Source: Nocardia abscessus NBRC 100374 (GTDB lineage Bacteria; Actinomycetota; Actinomycetes; Mycobacteriales; Mycobacteriaceae). From it: a stretch of DNA of 64,000 bases. Positions 51,098 through 60,327 of the stretch are shown piece by piece. The notes beneath the pieces were generated by a model. That model did no database searches. It was given only the letters and a program-made list of their open reading frames with translations, and was not told the DNA's origin. The translations under genes were made by a program, and so were the position numbers. The stretch is from the NCBI RefSeq assembly GCF_000308455.1, contig NZ_BAFP01000270.1, positions 1 through 64,000 of the forward strand, in the 5' to 3' direction. How positions within the stretch are numbered: position 1 is the first letter of the stretch; every line of letters begins with the position of its first letter.

Positions 51098-52679
51098 ACC
51101 GTTGCAGATCAGCACGGATGTCTTGGTGATCGGCGGCGGGCCTGCCGCCTGCTGGGCCGCGATCCATGCCCGTGCGGCCGGCGCGGAGGTGACGCTGGTG
51201 GACAAAGGCTACTGCGGGACCAGCGGCGCTACCGCCCCCTCGGGTACCGGCGTGTGGTACATCGCGCCGGAGGCGAACGCGCGGGCGAACGCGAAGGCCA
51301 GCCGGGAGGCGCTCGGCGGGCATCTGGCCGACCACTACTGGATGGACCGGGTGCTCGATCAGACCTACGCCAACATGAATCGGCTCGCGGTCGAGGGACG
51401 GTACCCGTTTCCCGTGGATCCCGGCACCGGTGAGCCGATCCGCACCGGCCTGCAGGGCCCGGAGTACATGCGCCGGATGCGGGTGTGGGTGAAGCGGATC
51501 GGGGTGCGCATCCTCGACCACTCGCCCGCGCTGGAATTGCTGGTCGACGACGACGGTGTCGTGCGCGGCGCCGCGGGCTACCAGCGCCAGGCCGACCGGG
51601 ATTACCGTGTCGTGGCCGGCGCGGTGGTTCTGGCGACGGGTGGCTGCGCGTTCCTGTCCCGGGCGCTCGGTACCAACGTCGACACCGGTGACGGTGCGCT
51701 GATGGCGGCCGAGGTGGGCGCTCGCTTCTCGGGTATGGAGTTCTCCAACGCGTACGCGATCGTGCCGAAGGGCTCGACTGTCACCAAGACCGCCTACTAC
51801 GGTTACGCGACCTTCTTCCACGAGGACGGGCGGGTGCTCGAGGGCGCGGGCTCGACCAAGGGTCGTTCGGTGATCGCGCGGACGCTGTTGCGGGAGAGGG
51901 TGTTCGCGCAGCTCGATCGGGCTGACGCGACTGTTCAGGCGCAGATGCGGCTGGGGCAGCCGAATTTCTTCCTGCAGTTCGACCGGCGCGGCATCGACCC
52001 GTTCACCGACCGGTTCCAGGTGGACCTGCTGGCCGAGGGCACCGTGCGCGGCACCGGCGGTATCGACGTCGTGGACGACGACTGCGCCACCACGGTCCCG
52101 GGCCTGTACGCGGCGGGTGACGCGGCGACCAGGGAGCGGATCTGCGGCGGCTTCACCGGTGGCGGCAGCCACAATTCGGCGTGGGCGATGTCGTCGGGCA
52201 GTTGGGCCGGTCGCGGCGCGGCGGTGTTCGCGTTGCGTTCGGCGCGTGCCGCGAGTTCGGCTCTGCGCGGCGCAGGCCGCACCGGGTTGCGGCCGGAGAA
52301 CGCCGAGTCGGTGCAGGCCGGGGACGTGGTCGAAGCCGCGCAGCACGAGCTGATTCCGTTCGAAAAGAATTACCTGCGCCATGGCGACCGGATCCGGCCT
52401 GCCCTGGCGCGGCTGGACAGTGTGTGGGAGGACGCCACTCGCGGCCTGGGTGGCGGCACCGGGGAGGAGCGCGTGCGGGCCAGGCAGGCCGCCGCGATCA
52501 CCGCTGTGGGCCGCCTGATGTACCGCTCGACACTGGTTCGCACCGAGACGCGAGGGATGAGCAAACGCGCCGATCATCCGGATCTGGACCCGCGGCAGCA
52601 CCACCACATCCTCTCCGGTGGGCTGGACGAAGTGTGGACGGCGACGTCCGCGGTGGCCGGGACGCGGGCGGTGGCGTGA
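51090..52679 (+). CDS. AprA-like FAD-dependent oxidoreductase
   Basis: 529 residues from ATG 51090. FAD motif VLVIGGGPAACWAAIHARAA, then TLVDKGYCGTSGATAPSGTG, VLATGGCAFLSRALGTNVDT, GDGALMAAEVGARFSGMEFS and GLYAAGDAATRERICGGFTG. This is the fumarate reductase/adenylylsulfate reductase alpha-type fold. The following gene is a two-cluster ferredoxin, as aprB follows or precedes aprA. Hence an AprBA-like pair beside a sulfonate-type importer; it may oxidise or reduce the imported sulfur compound. Residues that contact APS cannot be checked by eye. TGATG overlap couples it to the ferredoxin gene. Confidence 0.82.
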   Translation: MSEPLQISTDVLVIGGGPAACWAAIHARAAGAEVTLVDKGYCGTSGATAPSGTGVWYIAPEANARANAKASREALGGHLADHYWMDRVLDQTYANMNRLAVEGRYPFPVDPGTGEPIRTGLQGPEYMRRMRVWVKRIGVRILDHSPALELLVDDDGVVRGAAGYQRQADRDYRVVAGAVVLATGGCAFLSRALGTNVDTGDGALMAAEVGARFSGMEFSNAYAIVPKGSTVTKTAYYGYATFFHEDGRVLEGAGSTKGRSVIARTLLRERVFAQLDRADATVQAQMRLGQPNFFLQFDRRGIDPFTDRFQVDLLAEGTVRGTGGIDVVDDDCATTVPGLYAAGDAATRERICGGFTGGGSHNSAWAMSSGSWAGRGAAVFALRSARAASSALRGAGRTGLRPENAESVQAGDVVEAAQHELIPFEKNYLRHGDRIRPALARLDSVWEDATRGLGGGTGEERVRARQAAAITAVGRLMYRSTLVRTETRGMSKRADHPDLDPRQHHHILSGGLDEVWTATSAVAGTRAVA

Positions 52680-53056
52680 TGATCGAAATCCTGCGCGCGG
52701 GCGACTGCATCGCCTGCGACAAGTGCGTGGACGTGTGCCCCACGAACGTCTTCGACCGTACCGAGAGCGGCATCCCGGTCATCGCGCGGCAGTCCGACTG
52801 CCAGACCTGCTTCATGTGCGAGGCGTATTGCCCCACGGACGCGCTGTACGTCGACCCGGAGTCGACTCCGCTGGCCGATCACGACGCGGTGTGCGACGAC
52901 CATATCGGCCGGTACCGCAAGGAGATCGGCTGGGGTCGCGGCCGCAAGCCCGGCAGTCTCGTCGCGGTGGGGCCGCGTCTTCCGCACGGCGCTGCGCCGC
53001 CGCGGCTTTCCGAACTGTGCAACAACGAAAGCGAATCATGCTCACTCTCAGGCTGA
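52679..53056 (+). CDS. AprB-like two [4Fe-4S] ferredoxin
   Basis: 125 residues from ATG 52679 overlapping the flavoprotein stop. Two classical cluster motifs: CIACDKCVDVCP (10-21) and CQTCFMCEAYCP (41-52), then a tail of about 70 residues (VDPESTPLADHDAVCDDHIG, GWGRGRKPGSLVAVGPRLPH) without Cys clusters. A long wrapping tail is a trait of AprB-type subunits. It should pass electrons between the flavoprotein and a cytoplasmic carrier. Its last 19 bases overlap the start of the binding-lipoprotein gene. Confidence 0.85.
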   Translation: MIEILRAGDCIACDKCVDVCPTNVFDRTESGIPVIARQSDCQTCFMCEAYCPTDALYVDPESTPLADHDAVCDDHIGRYRKEIGWGRGRKPGSLVAVGPRLPHGAAPPRLSELCNNESESCSLSG

Positions 53057-54039
53057 TCGTGCCTGCCGTCGTGTCCGCTCTGCTGCTGGCTGTCACCGGC
53101 TGCGGGTCGGACGATGCGGGCTCGGCGTCTCGCGCCGAGATCAAGACACTCCGGATCGGCACCATCGGCACCGGCAACGTGCTGACGGGTCCGGTCGGCT
53201 TCGCCCATCAGCGTGGCGCCCTGCTGCCCGCGCTGAAGCCGCTGGGGGTCGACGACATCGAGGTCTACAGCTTCCCCAACGGCCCGGACCTGAACCAGGC
53301 GCTGGTCGGTGGCCGCCTCGACGTCGCCACCTACGGTGATACGCCCGCCCTGGTCGCGCGGGGCAGCGGGTTGAAGACGCGGTTGCTGGCCATCGCGGCG
53401 GTCGACTACAACGCCGGTGTGGTGGCCAAGGATCCGGCGATCCGGACGTTGAAGGATCTGGCGGGCAAGAAGGTGGGTGTGCAGTCCGGTTCGTACATCG
53501 ATCGCTATCTGCAGGGTGCGTTGAAAGCGGAGGGAATTCAGGCCCAGCTGGTTCATCTGCTCGCCACCGACGCGGAAGCCCCGCTCAACGGTGGTGATAT
53601 CGCGGCGGTCGCGCTGCCGGATGTGAACCCGTCGTCGTTCTTCCGATCGTTCCTGGCCAAGGGTTTCCACCAGGTCGACTCGATTCACGACAATCATCCC
53701 GATCTCGCGGGGACCAGTTCCTCGGTGAGCAGCCAGGAGTTCCTCGACAGCCATCCCGATTTCGGGGGTGCGTGGCAGTCGGTCCTCGTGGCGGCCAACC
53801 GGTACGCGAAAGAGCATTGGGACGACTACGTGAACTACGAGGTTTCGCAGTCGAAGTCGCCGGAAGCGGCGGTGCGTGCCACAGCGCGTCCGCAGTACAT
53901 TCCCGACGAGGCCTTCGCGCCGATCGGCATCCGGTTGCTGACGGGAACCAAGCAGTTCCTGGTGGAGCAGAAGAAGATCCGGGAGGACTTCAGCCTGGAG
54001 GAGTGGTTCTACCGGCCGGATCGGCCGAAACAGGGCTGA
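53038..54039 (+). CDS. ABC transporter substrate-binding lipoprotein, sulfonate type
   Basis: 333 residues from ATG 53038, inside the ferredoxin gene end. Lipoprotein signal LIVPAVVSALLLAVTGCGSD with Cys22. The domain (LRIGTIGTGNVLTGPVGFAH, GRLDVATYGDTPALVARGSG, LAGKKVGVQSGSYIDRYLQG) is of the SsuA/TauA/NMT1 class. It catches the substrate outside the membrane for the permease at 49523. Placement as last gene of the operon is unusual but the overlap shows it belongs. Confidence 0.88.
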   Translation: MLTLRLIVPAVVSALLLAVTGCGSDDAGSASRAEIKTLRIGTIGTGNVLTGPVGFAHQRGALLPALKPLGVDDIEVYSFPNGPDLNQALVGGRLDVATYGDTPALVARGSGLKTRLLAIAAVDYNAGVVAKDPAIRTLKDLAGKKVGVQSGSYIDRYLQGALKAEGIQAQLVHLLATDAEAPLNGGDIAAVALPDVNPSSFFRSFLAKGFHQVDSIHDNHPDLAGTSSSVSSQEFLDSHPDFGGAWQSVLVAANRYAKEHWDDYVNYEVSQSKSPEAAVRATARPQYIPDEAFAPIGIRLLTGTKQFLVEQKKIREDFSLEEWFYRPDRPKQG

Positions 54040-54056
54040 ACCAGGCGGGCGTGTCG

Positions 54057-54920
54057 TCAGTCGCCGGTGGAAGTATTTGGCGGTGTGGCCGCGGCGATCC
54101 GTTCGGTGTGGGCGAGCACACGCTCGCGCAAATCCAGTGCCGGATGGTTCCATGCGCGGCACACGTCGGCGGTGAGCTGTGCGAACGTGTCCGCCATGGC
54201 ACGGACTGCCGCGAGGATCTCCTCGCCGGTGTAGCGGGGGAAGAAGGCGGGCGGATCGCCGTGGAAGCGGGGATCGAGCCACTCGTGGAGGTGATGGCCG
54301 TTGTGCCAGTGGTCGACGCGGCCGCCGGAGCGGGCCGTGGTGTGCCATTCGGCCATCGTCAGCAGCAGCTCGCGCAGCTCGGCGACGCGCAGCATCGCAG
54401 GCCACAAATCGTCGCGCGCGACGTAGATGGGGATCTGCGTGGCCTCGAACCAGAACTCGCGCTGGGTGGCTTCGATTTCGGCGGCGGTGGGCCGGGCGGG
54501 GGTGTGGCTGCCGGTGGCGGGCGGCAGCGCGGTGGTGCTGCCGTCCTTGTCCAGCAGCACGCGGTAGCGGCGCTGATACAGCTCGTCCAGACCGTCGGCG
54601 ATCAGGTCGTCGAGTCGGCCGGGACCGGCCAGGGTGAAGTCGATCTTGCGGCCTTCGGCAAGGACCACCAGGCAGGTCGGCCAGTGCGGTTCGTCGTTGT
54701 CCAGGTGAATGTTGACCAGTACCGGGCCGATCGCGCGCAACCAGTCGTCGGCGCCGACGAATTCACCGGTGCCGGGGCCGATGAGTTCGATGTCGAGATC
54801 GGAGAACTCGTCGACCCGGGTTCCGCGCGCCCGCGATCCGGTCTGGATCACCGCCGAGATACCGGGGTGCGCGGCGGCGAACTCGATGATCCGGTCGACG
54901 ACGAGGTCGGCGTCCTCCAT
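54057..54920 (-). CDS. Aminoglycoside 6-adenylyltransferase-like protein
   Basis: 287 residues from ATG 54920. Nucleotidyltransferase motif GSRARGTRVDEFSDLDIELI (about 27-46; GSR and DxSDxD metal site), followed by DDWLRAIGPVLVNIHLDNDE and the ANT(6)-type middle and C-terminal helical parts (REFWFEATQIPIYVARDDLW, YTGEEILAAVRAMADTFAQL). Length matches AadE/ANT(6) enzymes, which adenylylate streptomycin at position 6. Environmental homologues are common and may act on other compounds, so resistance is not certain. Convergent with the sulfonate-type operon (17 bases between stops). Confidence 0.8.
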   Translation of the reverse strand: MEDADLVVDRIIEFAAAHPGISAVIQTGSRARGTRVDEFSDLDIELIGPGTGEFVGADDWLRAIGPVLVNIHLDNDEPHWPTCLVVLAEGRKIDFTLAGPGRLDDLIADGLDELYQRRYRVLLDKDGSTTALPPATGSHTPARPTAAEIEATQREFWFEATQIPIYVARDDLWPAMLRVAELRELLLTMAEWHTTARSGGRVDHWHNGHHLHEWLDPRFHGDPPAFFPRYTGEEILAAVRAMADTFAQLTADVCRAWNHPALDLRERVLAHTERIAAATPPNTSTGD

Positions 54921-55058
54921 GCGTTCGGTTCCCTTCGATGGAGCGTGTCCGGTGTGACCGTCATCCTTCCCATCGGGTCGCCGGGGACGCCATAGATTTT
55001 CCAGATGATCGGAGCGCCCGATTCCAGCGCGTTCCGGCCGGTTGTGGGAGGCAAGTGC

Positions 55059-55829
55059 ATGCAGGAGATCGCCGAGTGGGCGCGGCAGCGGCCGTGGGGT
55101 GTGGGGCTGGAGTGGGGCTCGGCGGGTGCGATGGCGCTCGGGCCGGGCAGCGCGTGCGTGGTCGTGGTCGACGTCTTGTCGTTCACGACGTCGGTATCGG
55201 TTGCTGTCGAAGCCGGGACACGCGTGCTGCCCTACCCGTGGCGGGACGGCGGGGCCGCGGAGTTCGCGGCACGCCGCGACGCCGCGCTGGCGGTGGGGCG
55301 GCGCGCTGTCTCCGAGCGGCAGCCGTGGTCGCTGTCTCCGGCGGCGTTGCGGGCCGCGCCGGTCGCGGCGCGGCTCGTGCTGCCCTCGCCGAATGGTTCG
55401 GCCATCGCCGCGGCTGTCAGCGGGGTGCCCGTGGTCGCGGCGTGCCTGCGCAACGCGAGCGCGGTCGCCCGCTGGATCGTGGCGCAGGGGTGGGGCACCG
55501 TCCAGCGGCCGGTCGCGGTGATCGCCGCGGGCGAGCATTGGCCCGGACGCGAGGTACTGCGGCCCGCCGTCGAGGATTGGCTCGGTGCGGGGGCTGTCGC
55601 CGCAGCACTGGCGCGCAACGGGGCCGGGCCGCTGTCGCCGGAGGCCCGTGCCGCCTCGGCGACGCAGCAGGGGATCACCGACGTCGCGACGCTGATCCGC
55701 GATTGCGCTTCCGGCCGGGAACTGGCCGACGGCGGGTTCGTGCAGGATGTCGCGGTGGCCACGGAACTCGACGTGAGTTCGGTGGTGCCGGTGCTGACCG
55801 AGGGAGCGTTCGCCGACGCCGCCGGATGA
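55059..55829 (+). CDS. 2-phosphosulfolactate phosphatase-like (ComB family)
   Basis: 256 residues from ATG 55059 with GGGAGG eight bases before; ATG 55005 is in frame but has no such site. ComB pattern: ACVVVVDVLSFTTSVSVAVE, GTRVLPYPWRDGGAAEFAAR, LVLPSPNGSAIAAAVSGVPV, VAVIAAGEHWPGREVLRPAV. The first Asp-rich strand and the SPNG loop are the metal and phosphate site of this family, which makes sulfolactate in coenzyme M biosynthesis of archaea; bacterial members have unknown roles. Presence next to a sulfonate-type operon is suggestive only. Confidence 0.82.
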   Translation: MQEIAEWARQRPWGVGLEWGSAGAMALGPGSACVVVVDVLSFTTSVSVAVEAGTRVLPYPWRDGGAAEFAARRDAALAVGRRAVSERQPWSLSPAALRAAPVAARLVLPSPNGSAIAAAVSGVPVVAACLRNASAVARWIVAQGWGTVQRPVAVIAAGEHWPGREVLRPAVEDWLGAGAVAAALARNGAGPLSPEARAASATQQGITDVATLIRDCASGRELADGGFVQDVAVATELDVSSVVPVLTEGAFADAAG

Positions 55830-55847
55830 TCGTGCGCGCCACGCCAC

Positions 55848-56465
55848 CTAGACGTGCGGGCCGACCAGCGCGATCGCGGATTCGACCGCCACGTCGACGA
55901 TGCTCGTGATGTCCTCGCCGTCTTCCACGGTGGTGGCGATGAGTTCCCGGAAGCCGCCGAACAGGATCGTCGCCACCTGGCGCGACGGCGGACGCAGTCC
56001 GGCAGCGGCGAATTCCGTGGTGTCGGCGAGCTTCTGGATCAGCGCGACGAACGCCTCGCCTGCCTCGCGCTGCAACTGGCGCGCGTCCTCACCGAGGGCG
56101 GGCACGACGCGGATCCAGCTGAGGGTGATGGACAGATCGTCCTGTGACGTGCGGATCCAGGCCTCGATGGCTTGGCGCACCTGGGTGCGCCACGGCATGT
56201 GCGGGTCGACCGCGGCATCGATCTGCTGGATCGTCTCCTTGTTCCGCTCGGTCAGCAGGGCGATGAAGCAGTCCTGTTTGCTGGTGAAGTGCTCGTAGAA
56301 GGTGCGCCGGGAGGTGCGGGCGTGGCGGACCACGTCGGCGACGGTCGAGTCCTGGTAACCGCGTTCGCGCACCGCGACGGCCATGCCGTCGAGGAGGCGA
56401 CGGCGAAACCCCGAATCCGGGCCGTCGTCGGCGGAGCTGCGGGGTACGGGCTCGGCGCGTGTCAC
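55848..56465 (-). CDS. TetR-family regulator
   Basis: 205 residues from GTG 56465 (VTRAEPVPRSSADD); the longer frame to 56552 begins with unlikely text. HTH: FRRRLLDGMAVAVRERGYQD, STVADVVRHARTSRRTFYEH, FTSKQDCFIALLTERNKETI. Ligand region includes LSITLSWIRVVPALGEDARQ and FGGFRELIATTVEDGEDITS. It reads in the same direction as the monooxygenase operon and sits 83 bases after it, so it is probably its regulator. Likely target is the repeat before the P450 at 60329 (inference). Confidence 0.85.
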   Translation of the reverse strand: MTRAEPVPRSSADDGPDSGFRRRLLDGMAVAVRERGYQDSTVADVVRHARTSRRTFYEHFTSKQDCFIALLTERNKETIQQIDAAVDPHMPWRTQVRQAIEAWIRTSQDDLSITLSWIRVVPALGEDARQLQREAGEAFVALIQKLADTTEFAAAGLRPPSRQVATILFGGFRELIATTVEDGEDITSIVDVAVESAIALVGPHV

Positions 56466-56548
56466 GAGAATCAGGTTAGTTACTCCGGTCGGCTCCTCGC
56501 GTCCCGCCCGAATCCCGCACCCGCACGCGGCCCCGCGCAGGAGCGATG

Positions 56549-58066
56549 TCACGCCGTGACCTGCTCGGAATCGTGTCCCGGTGCGGCGCGCCCGCTGCCG
56601 GTGGCATCGGCGGACGGGGCGCCTCGGCGGGTGAAGCGGATGGTGCCGTCATCGATGCGGCCGTAGCGCAGCGCGATCACGTCGTGGCCGTAGCTCATCC
56701 CCAGCCGCCACGGGGCCCGGGAACCCGCCTTGGGGAATCGGTCGATGTCGCGCAGCACGTAACCGGCCTGGAAGTCCAGCAGCGGCGCGGGTGACACGGC
56801 GGGGTCGGGCCACGGCGTGGTTTGCTGGTAGCCGCCTGCGTCCATGTGGCGCAGCAGGCGGCAGACGAATTCGCTGACCAGGTCGGCTTTCAGCGTCCAG
56901 GACGCGTTGGTGTAGCCGATGGTGAAAGCGAAGTTCGGCACTCCGCTCAGCATCATTCCCTTGTAGGCCATGGTGTCGGGCAGCGCGACCTCCCGCCCGT
57001 CGACGGTGAGCCGGATACCGCCGAGTGCGAGCAGACGCAGCCCGGTCGCGGTGACGACCACGTCGGCCTCGAGCTCGCGTCCGGACGCCAGGCGCAATCC
57101 GGCCGGGGTGAATCTGTCGACGTGGTCGGTGACCACGGTGGCGCGGCCGTCGCGGATCGCGCGGAACAGGTCGCCGTCCGGTACCAGGCACAGCCGTTGA
57201 TCCCACGGCTGGTAGACCGGTTTGAAATGGGTGTCGACGTCGTAGCCGTCGGGCAGTTGCCTGATGGTCAGGTCGCGGATGAATTTCCGCATCCGTTGGG
57301 GCCGTCGTCTGCTGAATTGGTAGATGAGGGTGCTGATCAGCACGTTCTTCCAGCGAACGATCGCGTATGCCCGCCGTGGTCCCAGTAGTCGCCGCAGCCG
57401 GTTCGCGACCGTGTCCTCGGCGGGGACGGGGAAGATGTAGGTCGGTGATCGCTGCAGCATGGTCACTTGTGCGGCGGTCTCGGCCATGGCCGGGACCAGG
57501 GTCACCGCGGTGGCGCCGCTGCCGATGACGACCACCCGTTTGCCCGTGTAGTCCAGCTCTTCGGGCCAGTGCTGCGGATGCACCAGGTGGCCGCCGTATT
57601 CGCCGAGTCCGGCGAATTCCGGCGTGTAGCCCTCGTCGTAGCGGTAGTAGCCGCTGCACACGAGCAGGAAATCGCAGGTGATCTCGCGGGTGGCGCCGTC
57701 GTGTTCGACGAGCACGGTCCAGCGTGATTCGCTGCTGGACCACGACGCCGCTGTCACCCGATGCCCGTACCGGATGAATCGGTCGATTCCGGCGTCGGTG
57801 GCCGTGTCGTGGATGTAGCGCAGGATCGCGGGACCGTCGGCGATAGCTCGTGCCTGGGTCCACGGGCGGAATCGGTAACCGAGGGTGTGCATGTCGGAGT
57901 CGGAGCGGACGCCGGGGTAGCGGAACAGATCCCAGGTGCCGCCGAGAGCGTCGCGTGCCTCGAGGATCGCGTAGGTGCGGTGGGGGAATGCCGCCTGCAG
58001 GTGGTGGGCCGCGCCGATGCCGGACAGCCCGGCTCCGACGATCAGGACGTCGAGGTGTTCGCTCAT
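56549..58066 (-). CDS. Flavin monooxygenase (Baeyer-Villiger type, MymA/EthA-like)
   Basis: 505 residues from ATG 58066. FAD motif VLIVGAGLSGIGAAHHLQAA, FMO/BVMO middle RYPGVRSDSDMHTLGYRFRP, NADPH motif VVVIGSGATAVTLVPAMAET and the fingerprint-like LQRSPTYIFPVPAEDTVANR. The GxGxxG sites are complete. It resembles mycobacterial MymA and EthA. The gene upstream in the same operon is a SadH-like SDR, the same pair as mymA-sadH. BVMO enzymes insert oxygen next to a ketone. The SDR could supply that ketone. Overlaps the SDR by ATGA. Confidence 0.88.
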   Translation of the reverse strand: MSEHLDVLIVGAGLSGIGAAHHLQAAFPHRTYAILEARDALGGTWDLFRYPGVRSDSDMHTLGYRFRPWTQARAIADGPAILRYIHDTATDAGIDRFIRYGHRVTAASWSSSESRWTVLVEHDGATREITCDFLLVCSGYYRYDEGYTPEFAGLGEYGGHLVHPQHWPEELDYTGKRVVVIGSGATAVTLVPAMAETAAQVTMLQRSPTYIFPVPAEDTVANRLRRLLGPRRAYAIVRWKNVLISTLIYQFSRRRPQRMRKFIRDLTIRQLPDGYDVDTHFKPVYQPWDQRLCLVPDGDLFRAIRDGRATVVTDHVDRFTPAGLRLASGRELEADVVVTATGLRLLALGGIRLTVDGREVALPDTMAYKGMMLSGVPNFAFTIGYTNASWTLKADLVSEFVCRLLRHMDAGGYQQTTPWPDPAVSPAPLLDFQAGYVLRDIDRFPKAGSRAPWRLGMSYGHDVIALRYGRIDDGTIRFTRRGAPSADATGSGRAAPGHDSEQVTA

Positions 58067-58920
58067 GCTCGCGCTCCCGTCGTGTCGCGGGTGCGCAGGC
58101 TGCGTTCCAGCAGCGCGACCACGCCGTAGTAGTGGGTGGGCGTCACCCGGGCCAAGAGGTCGAACAGGTAGGCGTCGGGTCCGACCAGGATGCGGGACTT
58201 GCCGTGTTCGACGCCGCGGCAGATGATTTCGGCCGCTTTCTGCGGCGTGGTCAGGGTCACCGCCTCGAATTCCGCCGCCATCTGCTCGTGCGTGCGCCCC
58301 CGGCCCTCGGGGTCCTTGCGGACGCGGGCGTTGCGGGCGATGTTGGTCCTGATGCCGCCGGGGTGGACGTTGACCGCGGACACCCCGGTGCCGCGCAGTT
58401 CCTGCCGGAGCGCGTCGGTGAACCCGCGGACGGCGAATTTCGCCGCGCAGTAGGCGCTCTGGTTGGGCATGCCGAGCAGCCCGAACACACTCGAGGTGTT
58501 GACCACGACGCCGTGATCCTGCTCGACCAGGATGGGCAGGAAGGCGCGGGTGCCGTTGACGACGCCGTCGAAATTGATCCGCCGCAGCCATTCGTCGTCT
58601 TCGGGGACCGCGTCGAGCACCGAGGAGGACGTCGCGACGCCTGCGTTGTTGAACACCGCCGCCAGCGGCGCGGTCAGCCAGTCGCGGACTTCGTCGGCGA
58701 AGGCGAGCTGGTCGGCGGCGTCTCGCACGTCCAGGACGCGGGTGAGCACCGGGCCGGTCAGCGCGGCCGCCGTCTCCTTCAACCCGACCTGGTCGATATC
58801 GGCGATCGCGACGGGCGAGCCGCGGCGGGACAACAATTGGGCGAGGCTGCGGCCGATTCCGGAGGCCGCGCCGGTGATCATGACCGGGCGGCCGGACAGC
58901 GGCCTACGGGCGCGGGGCAT
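58063..58920 (-). CDS. Short-chain dehydrogenase (SadH-like)
   Basis: 285 residues from ATG 58920. TGAASGIG motif in PVMITGAASGIGRSLAQLLS, NNAG in VFNNAGVATSSSVLDAVPED, Ser in NTSSVFGLLGMPNQSAY and YCAAK as active pair. The C-terminal extension of about 60 residues (MAAEFEAVTLTTPQKAAEII, YLFDLLARVTPTHYYGVVAL) is typical of mycobacterial SadH-like SDRs. It should oxidise an alcohol to a ketone or the reverse, before the Baeyer-Villiger step. Located 48 bases after the P450 gene. Confidence 0.88.
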   Translation of the reverse strand: MPRARRPLSGRPVMITGAASGIGRSLAQLLSRRGSPVAIADIDQVGLKETAAALTGPVLTRVLDVRDAADQLAFADEVRDWLTAPLAAVFNNAGVATSSSVLDAVPEDDEWLRRINFDGVVNGTRAFLPILVEQDHGVVVNTSSVFGLLGMPNQSAYCAAKFAVRGFTDALRQELRGTGVSAVNVHPGGIRTNIARNARVRKDPEGRGRTHEQMAAEFEAVTLTTPQKAAEIICRGVEHGKSRILVGPDAYLFDLLARVTPTHYYGVVALLERSLRTRDTTGARA

Positions 58921-58968
58921 CGGTGCTCCTGTTTTCGGACGTGCGGATGGGTTCGGCGAACTTCTGGC

Positions 58969-60312
58969 TCACGCAGTCACCTCGGCGGCGCGGTGCAGGG
59001 TGGGCGCGCTGTCTCGTGGCGCGCGGCGACGCACCACGGCGCGGCCTTTCTTCGCCGGGACGAGGGCGACGCCGCGGAAGTGTGCGCGTTCGTCGTGGGC
59101 GTCGGTCGGTTCGAGGGTGAAGTCGCGCAGCAGGGTGCGCAGGACGACGTTCATCTCCATCGTGGCGAACGCGGCGCCGATGCACCGGCGGCTGCCACCG
59201 CCGAACGGGATCCAGCTGAACGTGCCGGGCCGGACACCGACGAATCGATCGGGGTCGAAAACGCGGGCGTTCGGGAACAGGTCCTCGTTGTCGTGCATCA
59301 GGCGGATGCTGACGACGATCTTCTGCCCCTTCGGCAACGTCCACCGGCCCAGCCGCAGTGATTCCGCCCGGACCTGACGGGCCGTCGCGTCGATGACCGG
59401 CCGCACCCGCTGCACCTCCAGCAACGTCGCCTCGCGCAGCTGCGATCCGCCGGCGTCGGCTTCGGCGACCAAGCGGCGCAGCACTTCCGGGTGCCTGCGC
59501 AGTCGCTCGATCGTCCACGACAGGGTTGTCGCCGTCGTCTCGTGCCCGGCGGTGAGCAGGGTCAGCAGTTCGTCGGCGATCTCCCCGCGCGACATCGCCG
59601 AGCCGTCGTCGTAGCGGGCTTGCAGCAGCATCGCCAGCACGTCCTCGCGCTCGTCGATCCGGCCGTCGGCCGCGCGGTCGATGAGCCGGCCGACGATGTC
59701 GTCGTAGCGGCGGCGGTAGGCCGCGAACCGGGCCCACGGGCCGAATCGGCCCAGCGCCCGTTTCGGTACCGGAATCGCGGCGAGTGCCGATCCGATCAGG
59801 ACCAGTTTGGGCAGCAGCTCGCGCAACTGCTCGAACTCGGTGCCCTCGGCGCCGAACACCGCGCGCAGGATCACGTTCAGCGTGATCCGCATCATCGAGT
59901 CCATCGTGGCGAACTCCTGCCCCGAGGGCCACGTCGCCATCTCGCGGACCGTTTCCTCCTCGACCAGCGATTCGTACACGGTCAACCGGCGGCCGTGGAA
60001 CGGTGGGGTCAGCAGTTTGCGCTGCTTGCGGTGTTCGGCGCCGGTCAGCGCGAACAGCGACCCCGGCCCGAGGAATTCGCCGAGGTTGACGTCGATGTTG
60101 TCGACGACATCGGTCCCCGCGGTGAACAGCGCTTTGATCTCGGCGGGGTCGGCGAGCACGACCGACCGTCCGAATCTGGGCATCTGGATGGTGAAGGCCG
60201 AGCCGTAGCGGTCGTGCATACGCCGCCACGTGCGGGTGCGGCCGGTCAGGATCTGCAGGTTCTGCACGATCGGCGGGGTGGATGGACCGTCGGGCAGTCG
60301 CACAGCGGGCAT
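58969..60312 (-). CDS. Cytochrome P450 (CYP138-like)
   Basis: 447 residues from ATG 60312 (MPAVRLPDGPSTPPIVQN). Longer type with I-helix TAGHETTATTLSWTIERL, ExxR as EVQR (TLLEVQRVRPVIDATARQ) and heme loop FSWIPFGGGSRRCIGAAFAT with Cys. All key residues intact. N-terminal pattern PxxQNLQILTGRTRTWRRMH resembles CYP138/CYP135-type proteins of mycobacteria, which tend to sit beside TetR genes. First gene of a P450-SDR-monooxygenase operon that could oxidise a lipid in three steps. The repeat at 60329 overlaps its promoter. Confidence 0.9.
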   Translation of the reverse strand: MPAVRLPDGPSTPPIVQNLQILTGRTRTWRRMHDRYGSAFTIQMPRFGRSVVLADPAEIKALFTAGTDVVDNIDVNLGEFLGPGSLFALTGAEHRKQRKLLTPPFHGRRLTVYESLVEEETVREMATWPSGQEFATMDSMMRITLNVILRAVFGAEGTEFEQLRELLPKLVLIGSALAAIPVPKRALGRFGPWARFAAYRRRYDDIVGRLIDRAADGRIDEREDVLAMLLQARYDDGSAMSRGEIADELLTLLTAGHETTATTLSWTIERLRRHPEVLRRLVAEADAGGSQLREATLLEVQRVRPVIDATARQVRAESLRLGRWTLPKGQKIVVSIRLMHDNEDLFPNARVFDPDRFVGVRPGTFSWIPFGGGSRRCIGAAFATMEMNVVLRTLLRDFTLEPTDAHDERAHFRGVALVPAKKGRAVVRRRAPRDSAPTLHRAAEVTA

Positions 60313-60327
60313 TCGCCCACCTCCTCG

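Noticed and set aside
54057..55847. Single 596-residue minus-strand protein
   Set aside because: Only the part from ATG 54920 is the nucleotidyltransferase; the upstream part is the antisense of the ComB-like gene.
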